Source of the DNA: Saprospirales bacterium
GTDB taxonomy: Bacteria > Bacteroidota > Bacteroidia > Chitinophagales > Saprospiraceae
Assembly (NCBI GenBank): GCA_007695145.1
Contig: REEI01000090.1
Coordinates: 1 to 48,004 of the forward strand
Length of the DNA stretch: 48,004 bases
Reading direction: 5' to 3'
Position 1 is the stretch's first letter, and every line of letters begins with the position of its first letter. The position numbers and the translations under genes were made by a program. This document shows positions 20,001 through 27,885 of the stretch, piece after piece. The notes under the pieces are model-generated. The model was given only the letters and a program-made list of their open reading frames with translations. It was not told the DNA's origin and searched no databases.

Positions 20001-20477
20001 GGATATACAGAGCCGGACCCTTCTCAGGACTTATCGGGAATGGATGTCGCCCGCAAGGTTTTGATACTGGCCCGAGAATTGGGACTTGAGGTTGAGATCA
20101 GTGATGTGTCGATAGAAAGTCTCATACCGGATTCCATTCGTTCTGGCGATCTGATAAATGACCAACGGGCGGCTGATGAATTGGATCTCCACTATGCCCG
20201 ACTAAAAAATGGATTAAAAGAGGGCGAAGTAATGAGATATATTGGTGAGATTCAATTAGAGCCGCTTCAGCTGCGCACCGCTTTGGTAAGGGTGAAGGCC
20301 AGTGAACCGCTCGGAGGCCTTTCAGGTTCTCATAATTTGTTTCAGATATTCAGTAGGACATTTGGCACTCTACCGGTGGTAATTCAGGGACCGGGTGCGG
20401 GTGGTGCTATCACTGCTATGGGGGTGTACAGCGATGTGCTGAAATTGGAAGAAAAGATGCGGAACACTTATTCATGA
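17046..20477 (+). CDS. Trifunctional homoserine O-acetyltransferase / aspartokinase / homoserine dehydrogenase
   Basis: 1143 residues, three enzymes in one chain. Residues about 1-345 are a MetX-type alpha/beta hydrolase: HALTANSDVF, the nucleophile motif GGSIGGYQ (Ser137), an Asp in YEDDLLFP (about 290) and His in DFGHDGF (about 320). Residues 345-640 are an aspartokinase (KFGG, GELMSAKVIG, NWTDVNGLFSANPK), followed by ACT-type regulatory segments (about 640-785). Residues 790-1143 are homoserine dehydrogenase (GKGEVGSEF, SNKKANAAD, VFSGSLSYIFNRF, DPSQDLSGMDVARK). It catalyses aspartate to aspartyl phosphate, semialdehyde to homoserine, and homoserine to O-acetylhomoserine. The aspartokinase motifs deviate: KFGGKAL instead of KFGGTS, and LGLNGSNY where the usual motif has GR(G/N)GS(D/N)Y, so the substrate-binding Arg is a Leu. 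MetX and dehydrogenase domains look intact. I believe this fusion occurs in other Bacteroidota but cannot verify it. Confidence 0.9.
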   Translation: MNQGAEVLQLKGKYELENGGVLENPKIAFHKWGEYQPDHKKTIWVCHALTANSDVFEWWPGLFGYDAYFNPDKYFIICANIQGSPYGSTSPLDINPNTGTPYFSAFPRLTIRDLVKFHILLRKELGIQNIDLLIGGSIGGYQVLEWAYLEPGKIDKIAVLASSAVNSPWSAAFNETQRKTIERSPDWGQPIPEAGMEGMKTARGVALLSYRNYKLYQKTQQPLNSNFLFPDRAPSYQNYQGDKLAGRFNAWSYYFLTHAMDSHNMGRNRGGIQNALRSIRSQAVIVAYEDDLLFPNSEQELLASEIPGAVYKLINTDFGHDGFLLEVEKLRAILSDFLNGKNGLLTRKLLKFGGKALSNEIGLERSLEIVKTEFKKGPISLVVSARADTTAKLQQLTEMAARGEDYGQLLKEVIEYQLFKAPRELIQAEIDELKAGLRAIETLGWSEKTAVDKVLAQGELMSAKVIGSLLEKSGFDIALVDARHYIFLLKDGKLDEENSREAIERLMISLGEKTTPVITGFIASDHMGRTTNLGLNGSNYSASLIAAYSNASEIQNWTDVNGLFSANPKIVPEADAIPELSYSEANDLANFGAHILHSKTLQPLMKKEIPFRILNFLEPKAPGTLISGKKSKGSAKAVTVVEDIALVVIEGNGLLGKIGIDERIFSTLSKRGINVRLISQASSEREIGFVIEEGDGELAVEELKKEFGTDISAGDISSIDLNSDIAAVVIIGRHSQALARAVVGLNRHKIPVHLISHSIRGRHISLIVHRNNLDKAVRVVHEAVFLKPSPLNVFAIGKGEVGSEFIRQLLNGQKSGPGNRIRLIGVADSQRFACNKYGIGDNWREELANGQASRLRDIIRAIDQTGLHKVVIVDNTASEELAFEYITLVQSGYHLVSSNKKANAADYSYYNRLRNALELHKREYNYETNVGAALPIVQCIAQMRAAGAGIHQVNGVFSGSLSYIFNRFSVEEVRFSAVLKEAKKLGYTEPDPSQDLSGMDVARKVLILARELGLEVEISDVSIESLIPDSIRSGDLINDQRAADELDLHYARLKNGLKEGEVMRYIGEIQLEPLQLRTALVRVKASEPLGGLSGSHNLFQIFSRTFGTLPVVIQGPGAGGAITAMGVYSDVLKLEEKMRNTYS

Positions 20478-20531
20478 CCGTTTCAAATGATAATTATGCC
20501 AAGTCTTTTATTATAAAATAACTCAAGGTTT

Positions 20532-21524
20532 ATGAAAATTGCATTGATAGGGGCAACAGGCCTTGTGGGCCTGACCTTCCTGAAGGTGATGAAAGAGCGG
20601 AATTTTCCCATGACCGCATTGATTCCTGTTGCATCAACTGCATCCCATGGAAAAAAGATTGAATTCAGAGGAAAGGAGTTTGAGATATGCAGTATAGAAG
20701 ATGCACTCAACAGTAAGCCGGATGTGGCTTTCTTTACTGCTGGAGGAGAAATTTCAAGAGAATGGGCACTGCGATTTGCAGCCAGAGATATTCTAGTTGT
20801 CGATAATTCCTCTACCTGGAGAATGCACCCCGAGGTTCCCCTGATCATCCCAGAAGTAAACGGATCGGTTTTGAGGGCCAATCATCGTTTGATTGCCAAT
20901 CCCAACTGTTCTACCATACAATTGCTGATGGTTTGTAGCCCACTGCATCAAAAATACAGAATCCAACGAATGGTAATTTCTACTTACCAGTCGGTTTCAG
21001 GCTCGGGCCAAAAGGCAATGGACCAATTGAGTAGTGAACGGGATGGACGGCATACGGGCGATAAAGTCTACCCTCACCCCATCGACCTGAACTGCTTGCC
21101 CCATTGTGGAGCTTTTGATGAAAATGGCAATACGGAGGAGGAACTCAAGCTGATTAGGGAAACAGGGAAAATTCTTGACCCGACCATAAAAATCAGCGCT
21201 ACCGCAGTCAGAGTACCAGTAATTGGCGGGCATTCAGAATCAGTCAACCTGCAATTTGACGAAGAATTTGATATGCATGAACTCAGGCAAACGCTCAATA
21301 ATTGCTTGGGATTGATAGTGTTGGATGACCCCGATGTCAATCAGTATCCCATGCCCCTCCTTGCAGCAGAAAAGGATGAGGTCTTCGTGGGTCGATTGCG
21401 CAGGGACTCTTCAGTTAAAAATGGACTCAATTTGTGGATAGTAGCCGACAACCTCAGAAAAGGTGCAGCAACTAATGCCATTCAGATAGCTGAATTCTAC
21501 TTTCAGGAAAAACTAAATCGTTAG
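20532..21524 (+). CDS. asd: Aspartate-semialdehyde dehydrogenase
   Basis: 330 residues. It reduces aspartyl phosphate to aspartate semialdehyde with NADPH, the step between the kinase and dehydrogenase activities of the preceding fusion protein. Visible marks: the N-terminal GATGLVG dinucleotide motif, FFTAGGEISREWA, VVDNSSTWRM, the active-site Cys in NPNCSTIQ (about residue 127), YQSVSGSGQKAM and the catalytic His in VPVIGGHSESVNLQF. Length matches the family. It begins 54 bp after the fusion gene with no terminator or clear promoter between, so the two are probably co-transcribed. Confidence 0.93.
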   Translation: MKIALIGATGLVGLTFLKVMKERNFPMTALIPVASTASHGKKIEFRGKEFEICSIEDALNSKPDVAFFTAGGEISREWALRFAARDILVVDNSSTWRMHPEVPLIIPEVNGSVLRANHRLIANPNCSTIQLLMVCSPLHQKYRIQRMVISTYQSVSGSGQKAMDQLSSERDGRHTGDKVYPHPIDLNCLPHCGAFDENGNTEEELKLIRETGKILDPTIKISATAVRVPVIGGHSESVNLQFDEEFDMHELRQTLNNCLGLIVLDDPDVNQYPMPLLAAEKDEVFVGRLRRDSSVKNGLNLWIVADNLRKGAATNAIQIAEFYFQEKLNR

Positions 21525-21970
21525 AACTATTTAAAGACAAGCACAACTGTTGGTTCTTTGTCATACCTCTGCATTAAATAGGTTATTCAGCAACAAAGTC
21601 CTTATGCCAATTATTTTTTCATTTGTGCGTCAATGACTTGTACTCATTTTTCATTTCTCATCAATCAGACCTTTATTGGTATTAATAGTTGTCTCGCGTT
21701 TTTTTCTCCCTAACTTTTTGTCTTGATGCTACGACATGCTCATCACAAGTCCTTCGGCAGGCACCAGTGCAAAAAGTAACAAAAAAATCAATGCTGTCAA
21801 GCAGTTGGTTTCTGAAAAATTTGCGGTTGGCGGTGGTGTGCCTGTATCCTTTTCCCGGCTTATAGGATTCGATTAACTGTCTCGTAAGGTATGCTGTAAC
21901 TCATTCATAAAGAAATGAGAAACTCAACGAAACTAAAAAAAGCTAAGCTTTCGAAGAATTTGAACACTGA
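21525..21970. other. Intergenic region between convergent asd and M56 genes
   Basis: 446 bp without a supportable gene. There are short inverted stretches: AACTTTTTGTCTTGATGC near 21712 faces GCAAAAAGTAACAAAAAAATC near 21768. CTCATT and AATGAG at 21901-21920 form a small stem without a T run. It may contain a decayed interspersed repeat; I cannot support more. Confidence 0.4.
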
Positions 21971-23476
21971 TTACCTCTGTAAACTCAACCAAATTTCGTG
22001 AAATCCCTCTAGTTCGTCCTGGTATTTTTTCAGCATTTTACGATGGGCCGAATTGGATTGCTCTCTGTTGTTAATTTTAAAATCATTCTTGTTCAGTATT
22101 ACTTGATTACTTCCCCTTTCCATCAAACCATTTGATGCCAATTCAGCTTTGAAAGCAATTGCAAGATCCCTGATTTGCTCTTTTTGGTCTTTGTAGGCCA
22201 CGACTGAAAAATCCAGTTTGGATTCCTTTTCATTGGGGATTTGGAGGCCTGTAATGGTAGTGCGCAGAAACCTCTCCTGCTTAAATGTTGCCGGATCGAC
22301 AATTATTAGAGTGTCAACTGTTATTTGTGATAGTTGGTTTTTGGCATCTCCCACCTTGGAGGATGAAGATAAATTTGCTGCTGAATAATCAGCAATTTGG
22401 CTATGATTTTTTGAAAGTGATTCTTTGGAAGAATTCACAACAGGAAGTCCGGCCGCAAGCAGGAAAACCACAGACAAGATTAGCATCAAAAGTGCAGTCA
22501 TTGAACGTACCATAATATTGTTTTTTTTATGTTTATGAAATAGTATCCTTTCTACTCGAACAAAAAGAGATTTGTTGGGGCTTTTCAATGCCTGTGCCAA
22601 AATGGGTGAAAATTCATTGTTGGATAGTGCCCCGGCTTTAAGCAGTGTTTTTGCATAGATAAGAGGTCGTTGGGTGGTATGGACGGCCAGATCATCGCAA
22701 CATTGCTCTCTTTCCTCGCTTATCCACTTACTTAATATTTGCATAGCAGGGTTGAAATAAAATAAAGTCTCGATAAATGTCTGAAGAAGATTTACCGGAA
22801 AGTCTCTCCTTATTAGATGGGCCAACTCATGCGCTATTACGGCTTCAACCTCCTCCTCTGTCAGCCCATTTACCATGCCAATAGGAATGAGAACGACGGG
22901 TTTTATCCAGCCAATTAATACCGGACCGGAAACATGGGAAGAGCAGCGCAAATTCCAGGAAATGGAAATAGCTGCCTTTTGCTCAATATTGGTTTTGACT
23001 CTTTTCCAAAGCTCGTTTTCTATCGAAAAACTCCATTTTTTTAATTGCCTCAAATACCACAATCCGCTAACCCACTTGACAAGCAAAATAAATAGGCCAA
23101 TAGCCCATATTATTGCAATCAGAGGCAATATCTGCCTTATGCGATCAGCCAGATAATTTTGGCTGAATTCAGATTGTGTTTCTGAATATATCACTGTTGG
23201 ACTATCCGGCTCTAACAGGATTGAAAGCTGCTCAGTCTGTGGATTTCCCGGGCCTGAATTACCACCGTAGTGTATCCAAAATGTAAAAATTGTCAATGAG
23301 AATACAAGCAGGAATCCGCTGAGCAAAATAAAATAACGCTTAACAGGATTTTTTATCCACTCCAGGACAAAATAGAGAATTCCTGTAAGGACGGCAGCTT
23401 GCCAAAGGGAGTGAATTAGGGCCCAGACCAGTGCTAGTGAGAAAGTATACCAGTCAACTATGATAGGGAAAATCAT
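21971..23476 (-). CDS. M56-family (BlaR1-like) membrane metalloprotease
   Basis: 501 residues. Four N-terminal membrane segments bracket a cytoplasmic zinc protease with VIAHELAHLIRRDFPVN (HExxH, about residues 215-220) and the downstream zinc ligand region SEEREQCCDDLAV. A final membrane segment follows (about 325-345). The C-terminal periplasmic part (about 150 residues) is not a penicillin-binding sensor, unlike classical BlaR1, so beta-lactam sensing is unlikely. By family knowledge, signal binding activates the protease, leading to inactivation of the partner BlaI repressor. The start overlaps the repressor stop by 4 bp (ATGA), showing translational coupling. The signal is unknown. Confidence 0.87.
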   Translation of the reverse strand: MIFPIIVDWYTFSLALVWALIHSLWQAAVLTGILYFVLEWIKNPVKRYFILLSGFLLVFSLTIFTFWIHYGGNSGPGNPQTEQLSILLEPDSPTVIYSETQSEFSQNYLADRIRQILPLIAIIWAIGLFILLVKWVSGLWYLRQLKKWSFSIENELWKRVKTNIEQKAAISISWNLRCSSHVSGPVLIGWIKPVVLIPIGMVNGLTEEEVEAVIAHELAHLIRRDFPVNLLQTFIETLFYFNPAMQILSKWISEEREQCCDDLAVHTTQRPLIYAKTLLKAGALSNNEFSPILAQALKSPNKSLFVRVERILFHKHKKNNIMVRSMTALLMLILSVVFLLAAGLPVVNSSKESLSKNHSQIADYSAANLSSSSKVGDAKNQLSQITVDTLIIVDPATFKQERFLRTTITGLQIPNEKESKLDFSVVAYKDQKEQIRDLAIAFKAELASNGLMERGSNQVILNKNDFKINNREQSNSAHRKMLKKYQDELEGFHEIWLSLQR

Positions 23477-23868
23477 GGGGTTTTGTTTTTACTTTCGAAA
23501 CGCTGGATCAACTTCTTGATCTCCTCGACCTCTGACTTACTGGCCTTTTTCCCATCCAGAAGATGCATTACGAGCTTGCTGGCCGAACCTCTGAATGTAT
23601 TTTCCAAAAATCGGTCAAGTAAAGAGCCCTGAATTTCCCTCTCGGAAATTACTGCATGGTAAATATGAGTGCGGCTGCTGGTATCCCTTTCAACTATGCC
23701 TTTTTCCGCCATTATTTGCATGATTTTTAGAGAGGTGGTATAGCCCACCTTTCTGACTTTATTCAGGCGGTCATTGACCTCCCTGACAGTCATAGGTCCC
23801 TCTGTCCACAATAATTGTAAAATCTCAAGTTCAGATTCCGTTGGCCTATTAAAATTCATTGGAGGCAT
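23473..23868 (-). CDS. BlaI/MecI/CopY-family repressor
   Basis: About 131 residues, a winged-helix DNA-binding repressor. The pattern FNRPTESELEILQLLWTEGPMTVREVNDRL is the classical N-terminus of this family, followed by KVGYTTSLKIMQIMAEKGIVERD (recognition helix and wing) and a helical dimerisation tail. It pairs with the M56 protease that overlaps its end. I start it at the ATG at 23868; the ATG at 23859 is equally credible. A GTG at 23898 would extend it, but lies at the predicted transcription start. An 18-bp palindrome at 23908-23925 next to the -7 box is a likely autoregulatory operator. Confidence 0.9.
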   Translation of the reverse strand: MPPMNFNRPTESELEILQLLWTEGPMTVREVNDRLNKVRKVGYTTSLKIMQIMAEKGIVERDTSSRTHIYHAVISEREIQGSLLDRFLENTFRGSASKLVMHLLDGKKASKSEVEEIKKLIQRFESKNKTP

Positions 23869-23902
23869 TTGATGTTTTTCACTACAAATTTTTCGCACTG
23901 CA

Positions 23903-23925
23903 CAAATATACGAATTAATTCGTAT
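23903..23925 (-). promoter_or_regulatory. Promoter box and 18-bp palindromic operator of the BlaI gene
   Basis: On the minus strand TATATTTG (23903-23910) is a perfect TAnnTTTG box. The perfect palindrome ATACGAATTAATTCGTAT (23908-23925) abuts and overlaps it. A dimeric BlaI-like repressor bound there would block the polymerase. The sequence differs from the staphylococcal bla/mec operator (TACA/TGTA core). Confidence 0.6.
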
Positions 23926-24109
23926 TTAGGGGGGTTTTAGCAAAAATATTTCCAATGGGGTTTATTTATCGACTTTATTGCTTGTGGTAATGCCCTTCTT
24001 TGAAAGTTGAGAGACTGCTTACAGGCTTTTCTACTACAGGGAATAGACAGGATTTTTTGTAATGGTATATATTGATGAGGGATGTCTATTAAAACTTCAC
24101 AATGAACAA

Positions 24110-24140
24110 TTGGCGGTACTGGACTTTTGTTGTATATTCG
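24110..24140 (+). promoter_or_regulatory. Promoter of the ABC importer operon
   Basis: TTG at 24110-24112, a 20-bp spacer and TATATTCG at 24133-24140 (one mismatch to TAnnTTTG). It places transcription start just before the ATG at 24158 and argues against the longer frame starting at 24062. Confidence 0.4.
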
Positions 24141-24157
24141 GATTTAAAATCAGCCTT

Positions 24158-25117
24158 ATGACAGCTAAGACGCAGGTATTGCTTTTCGTTCTTTGTATCC
24201 TTTTTTCCTGCACAGGGAGAGATCCGGATGTGAAAGTAATCGGCTTTCTGGATGCTGTTGAGGATGCGACACTGGCCCTTGCAAGAGAAGGGTTTATTGA
24301 CGCCCTCAAAGCTGAAGGATGGAGTAAAGAAAACGGCAATCTGGAAATTATTTTCAGAAATGCACAGGGGGACATGAACACCCTCGTTCAATCACTGCAG
24401 CTCTTTGTCACTCGTCGGGTCGATCTGATAGCAGCCAATTCAACCATTTCGACCATCAGTGCTGTTCAGCGCAGCAATGGAATTCCAGTTTGTATGATGG
24501 TTGCTCCTGAACCGGAACAAGCCGGTTTGACTGATGAATTTGGCAGGTTTCCCAATTATCTTTTTGGGGTTTACGAGACACTCTCATATATAGATTCATC
24601 TCTCGCATTGATTTTGGAATGGTTGCCTGAAACCAGAAGAGTTGGACTCATTTACAATCAGGCTGAAACACAGAGTCTCAATGCACTTAAAAGGATACGT
24701 GAAAAAGGAGCAGAATTGGGCTTGGAAATTCTGGCACTACCCGTGACCAATTCCTCAGAGACACAATTGATCGCCCAATCTCTGGCCAGCAGGGATATTG
24801 ATGTATTCTTTGCGCTACCGGACAACATCATTTTCTCCTCTTTTGAGGTCATCAGGAGGGTGTGCAATGAGAGAGGTATTCCCATATTTACCAGCGAAGC
24901 CGGATTGGTGAGTCGTGGAGCAGTGGCGGCCTATGGGGCTGATTTTTACCAATGGGGGTACCAGGCAGGCCAGCAGGCAGCACAGTTTTTTAAAAGCGAT
25001 AAGACTGAAATTCCACCTATCGAGCAGGTCGCCCTACGCAGGAAGGTTTACAATCCCGAAGTAGTTGCCTACTTTAAGTTGGAGCCCGGATCAGATTTTG
25101 AACCCCTGGAATTCTGA
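24158..25117 (+). CDS. ABC importer substrate-binding lipoprotein
   Basis: 319 residues from the chosen ATG. The N-terminus is a lipoprotein signal: a basic start (MTAKTQ), a hydrophobic core (VLLFVLCILF) and Cys at SCTG. It belongs to the type I periplasmic-binding-like proteins of the TrpX/ABC_sub_bind type (VKVIGFLDAVEDATLALAREGFIDAL, then IFRNAQGDMNTL, IAANSTISTISAVQ, and VGLIYNQAET). Some relatives are tied to tryptophan uptake in Gram-positive bacteria; the substrate here is unknown. The frame extends upstream to 24062, but that would destroy the signal peptide. The stop overlaps the permease start (TGATG), so the operon is tightly coupled. Confidence 0.82.
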   Translation: MTAKTQVLLFVLCILFSCTGRDPDVKVIGFLDAVEDATLALAREGFIDALKAEGWSKENGNLEIIFRNAQGDMNTLVQSLQLFVTRRVDLIAANSTISTISAVQRSNGIPVCMMVAPEPEQAGLTDEFGRFPNYLFGVYETLSYIDSSLALILEWLPETRRVGLIYNQAETQSLNALKRIREKGAELGLEILALPVTNSSETQLIAQSLASRDIDVFFALPDNIIFSSFEVIRRVCNERGIPIFTSEAGLVSRGAVAAYGADFYQWGYQAGQQAAQFFKSDKTEIPPIEQVALRRKVYNPEVVAYFKLEPGSDFEPLEF

Positions 25118-26001
25118 TGTTTTACCTCACTGCCATAACGCTCGGCCTTGCCTTAGGTGCCCTTTGTCTGGGAATCTTTATCTCCCTGAGAATATTCAAT
25201 TTTCCGGACATTACCGCAGATGGAAGCTACACCCTTGGAGGTGTAATTACTGCCGTAGGGCTTGCGTCCGGTCACTCGGTTATTGAAGTGCTGATACTGT
25301 CCATTATTGGAGGTATGCTGGCCGGAACTGCTACAGGATTGATCCACACCCGTATGCGATTGAACAGTTTGCTGAGTGGAATACTCGTGATGACCGGACT
25401 CTATTCGATCAATCTGGCTATATTGGGCCGTTCCAATGTTACCGTACCCTTTGATGCTGCGAGTATATTTCACGGAATCGAAATTTTTGGTCAAAGCATA
25501 TGGAATGAATTCACCACCTTGCTCCTGGTATTTTGTTTAATGGTGGGCTTTCTCACCTACTTGTTAAAAACAGATTTTGGCCTTTCAATGCGCGCTGCAG
25601 GCAACAATCCGGTCATGGCGCGAGGTTTTGGTGTCAGCGCTGATTTTATCAAAGTTATCGGTCTGGCCATAGCCAATGGATTCATTGCAATCAGTGGCTT
25701 CCTGGTAGTTCAGCTACAGGGGTTCGCCGATATCAATATGGGGGTCGGAATTGTCATTTTAGGTCTGGGTGCAGTAATTATAGGAGAGAGTATTATGAAT
25801 ATCTTCGGGTGTAGAAAAATGTGGTTGCGAATAGCTGGAGTAGTCATTGGCTCTATCGTATTTCGCCTGGTCATATCCCTGGTACTCAGTGCAGGAGTGG
25901 ATCCCATGTGGATCAAGTTGCTCACGGCATTGGTAGTTTTGATCATAGTGGGATTGCCCGGACTGATTCCCTCTATCAATAAGAGGATTAAGTTGGAGTG
26001 A
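25117..26001 (+). CDS. ABC importer permease (branched-chain/TrpY-like)
   Basis: 294 residues with about eight hydrophobic segments. RIFNFPDITADGSYTLGG near the N-terminus is typical of the BPD_transp_2-type permeases linked to TrpX-like binding proteins. FGLSMRAAGNNPVMARGFGV (about residues 155-175) is the cytoplasmic coupling loop that contacts the ATPase. Its start codon overlaps the stop of the lipoprotein gene. It would form a homodimer in the inner membrane and work with the lipoprotein and the ATPase. Confidence 0.85.
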   Translation: MFYLTAITLGLALGALCLGIFISLRIFNFPDITADGSYTLGGVITAVGLASGHSVIEVLILSIIGGMLAGTATGLIHTRMRLNSLLSGILVMTGLYSINLAILGRSNVTVPFDAASIFHGIEIFGQSIWNEFTTLLLVFCLMVGFLTYLLKTDFGLSMRAAGNNPVMARGFGVSADFIKVIGLAIANGFIAISGFLVVQLQGFADINMGVGIVILGLGAVIIGESIMNIFGCRKMWLRIAGVVIGSIVFRLVISLVLSAGVDPMWIKLLTALVVLIIVGLPGLIPSINKRIKLE

Positions 26002-26062
26002 TGTATTTTTTTGTCTGTTTAAAAATTCCCAAGCGCAATAGATGCTGAAATAACAATCATTC

Positions 26063-26827
26063 ATGCTAAAAATCCAGAGGCTTTCAAAGACATTCACCAC
26101 TGCCGGAGGCGAGCAATTCAAGGCATTGGATAAAATTGACCTGGAAATTCCTGCAGGTAGCTTTACAGTAGTAATTGGTGGTAACGGAAGTGGAAAGTCC
26201 ACTTTGCTCAATTTGATTGCGGGGAATCTCAAATGCGATGAGGGGAAAATAATATTGAACAACAGGGAGATACAAAAGTGGCCGGATTATAAACGAGCCC
26301 GATTTTTGAGCCGAATTTTTCAGGATCCCACAGCGGGTACTGCGCCTGATTTAAAGATAGTGGAAAATTTCAGACTGGCCGCTATTCGCGCCAAAAGAAA
26401 AGGATTAGGTATAGGCATCGACCGGGAATTTAGAGAGCAGGTGAGGAGAGCTTTGAAAAAGTTGGACCTCGGATTGGAAAACAAAATCGATCAGCAAGTG
26501 GAACAACTTTCCGGTGGACAGCGACAAGCCATCACCCTGCTGATGGCAAGCTGGGAAAATCCTGAAATCCTTCTGATGGATGAGCCCACAGCCGCCCTTG
26601 ACCCCAAATCAGCCCGCCTTGTAATGGAGCTGGCCGACGAGATCATTCGCCGAAATAATATTACTGCCTTCCTGGTCACCCATCAGATGCATGAAGCAAA
26701 GAGATTTGGCGATCGCCTAATACAATTGGAAAGGGGAAAAATTGTGAGGGATATAGGATCAGAAAGAAAAAAGGAACTGGATCCGCTGGATATGATGAAA
26801 TGGTTTCAACAGGGGTTTTCGATCTAA
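26063..26827 (+). CDS. ABC importer ATPase
   Basis: 254 residues, a complete nucleotide-binding domain. Walker A is GGNGSGKST (about residue 40), the Q-loop lies in FLSRIFQDPTAG, the ABC signature is LSGGQRQA (about 149), Walker B is LLMDEPTAALD (about 170) and the H-loop is VTHQMHEA (about 208). It follows the permease by 61 bp on the same strand. It should power the importer formed by the two preceding genes. Confidence 0.92.
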   Translation: MLKIQRLSKTFTTAGGEQFKALDKIDLEIPAGSFTVVIGGNGSGKSTLLNLIAGNLKCDEGKIILNNREIQKWPDYKRARFLSRIFQDPTAGTAPDLKIVENFRLAAIRAKRKGLGIGIDREFREQVRRALKKLDLGLENKIDQQVEQLSGGQRQAITLLMASWENPEILLMDEPTAALDPKSARLVMELADEIIRRNNITAFLVTHQMHEAKRFGDRLIQLERGKIVRDIGSERKKELDPLDMMKWFQQGFSI

Positions 26828-26883
26828 GAATTTTATGAATTTGATAAGCCCCCGTTGAAACCCAACTTACCTATTTCCTCATG

Positions 26884-27100
26884 TGTAAGTTACTTCACCT
26901 CGTACAACAGCTGTGTCGTCTTTTTCAATAGTTTCTTCAATACGGCGTAACAAATCAGAAGTCTTAAAAAACCAACTACCACCTCCTCTACATTTGACAT
27001 ACCCCTGACAAGATCGGTATTTCCAAACTTAAAAACTACATCATTAGTCATATGAGAAACGAATGCATCGGCATTCATTTAATCTAAATCTTCAGAGCTC
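26884..27100 (-). pseudogene. Decayed SnoaL/NTF2-like protein gene
   Basis: On the minus strand, MNADAFVSHMTNDVVFKFGN followed by a GFF...LLRRIEETIEKDDTAVVRGEVTYT segment reads like a SnoaL-like (NTF2-fold) domain. These two parts lie in different frames joined at an A/T homopolymer (26966-26971 on the plus strand). An in-frame TAA stands immediately before the first ATG (27078), and a TGA ends the second part at about 26884, well short of the usual length of over 110 residues. The frameshift, two stops and truncation make this a remnant. The ancestral function is unknown, since the family includes cyclases, isomerases and non-enzymatic members. Confidence 0.6.
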
Positions 27101-27406
27101 CAGACCTCACGGATATTTTGATGTCGCGACTTCATAGAAAAACACCAATTTTATACTTGGAAATATTGCATTGGAAAGAACCGCAATGTTTTACGCAGAT
27201 GTCTTGATGATTTAAATTCTCCATCCCAAAGCACCTTGCAGAAATACTTCCCTGAAATCCGGAAATCCCATTTTGACCACTTTGTTCATCATACATAATT
27301 ACCTGTGGATAGCAAAAACGTATAAAATTTGGGCACTTTTTGGGCAAAAACCAATCCTCCTTTCCAGAAAAAATCCTATATTGAGCACTCAATAAAAACT
27401 CTAAAC
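27101..27406. other. Non-coding or decayed region
   Basis: About 300 bp between the pseudogene and the next small gene. Open frames on either strand are short and have no recognisable domain. It may hold further remnants of decayed genes. Nothing else is supported. Confidence 0.4.
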
Positions 27407-27673
27407 ATGAAATACGTTGTACTGTCTTTTTACTGGTTTGAGCCCAATCCCAACTATCAAATCAAAATTGATGAGGGTCAGGGGTTGAGATTTTACGAAA
27501 TTGAACATCACGGCACCTTCTTTCCTCTATTCACAGATTCGCCCATTGGCATGGTAAACGGGTATTGTAACGAACACGGTTACGAGGTCATTCAAGTAGT
27601 GGAAGAGGAGGGCTACAAACACCTTCGCTTTTACCTGAAGAAAGTTACTGCCGGCACTCAGGAGCAATCGTGA
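27407..27673 (+). CDS. Hypothetical small protein (88 aa)
   Basis: From the ATG at 27407 the product begins MKYVVLSFYWFEPNPNYQIK and is rich in aromatic and acidic residues (GLRFYEIEHHGTFFPLF, HLRFYLKKV). There is no signal peptide or membrane segment. It looks like a compact alpha/beta soluble protein. I do not recognise a family. The frame stays open further upstream to 27329, but the MKYVV start gives a natural N-terminus. Composition agrees with neighbouring real genes, so it is probably expressed. Confidence 0.5.
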   Translation: MKYVVLSFYWFEPNPNYQIKIDEGQGLRFYEIEHHGTFFPLFTDSPIGMVNGYCNEHGYEVIQVVEEEGYKHLRFYLKKVTAGTQEQS

Positions 27674-27885
27674 TAATGCTCCTATATCGTTCGCAGGAAT
27701 TAAGCTTTGTTCTTTGTTCCGCTCCCTATAGCCGAGGATCTACAAGGAATTGAAACTGAAGAGGGGCTTAATGGTATCTAAAGTATAGTAATTCAAAGTG
27801 GGCAAAAGCATTTATTCAACTTTTGATTCACAGTCCAGGATTGCGAAGGGGCGCAGATTTTTCGACTACCGCCTATGATAATTCT

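Noticed and set aside
17046-20477. MetX and ThrA as two genes joined by a sequencing error
   Set aside because: The frame is continuous across the junction near residue 345 with no stop or homopolymer, and both domains have normal lengths.
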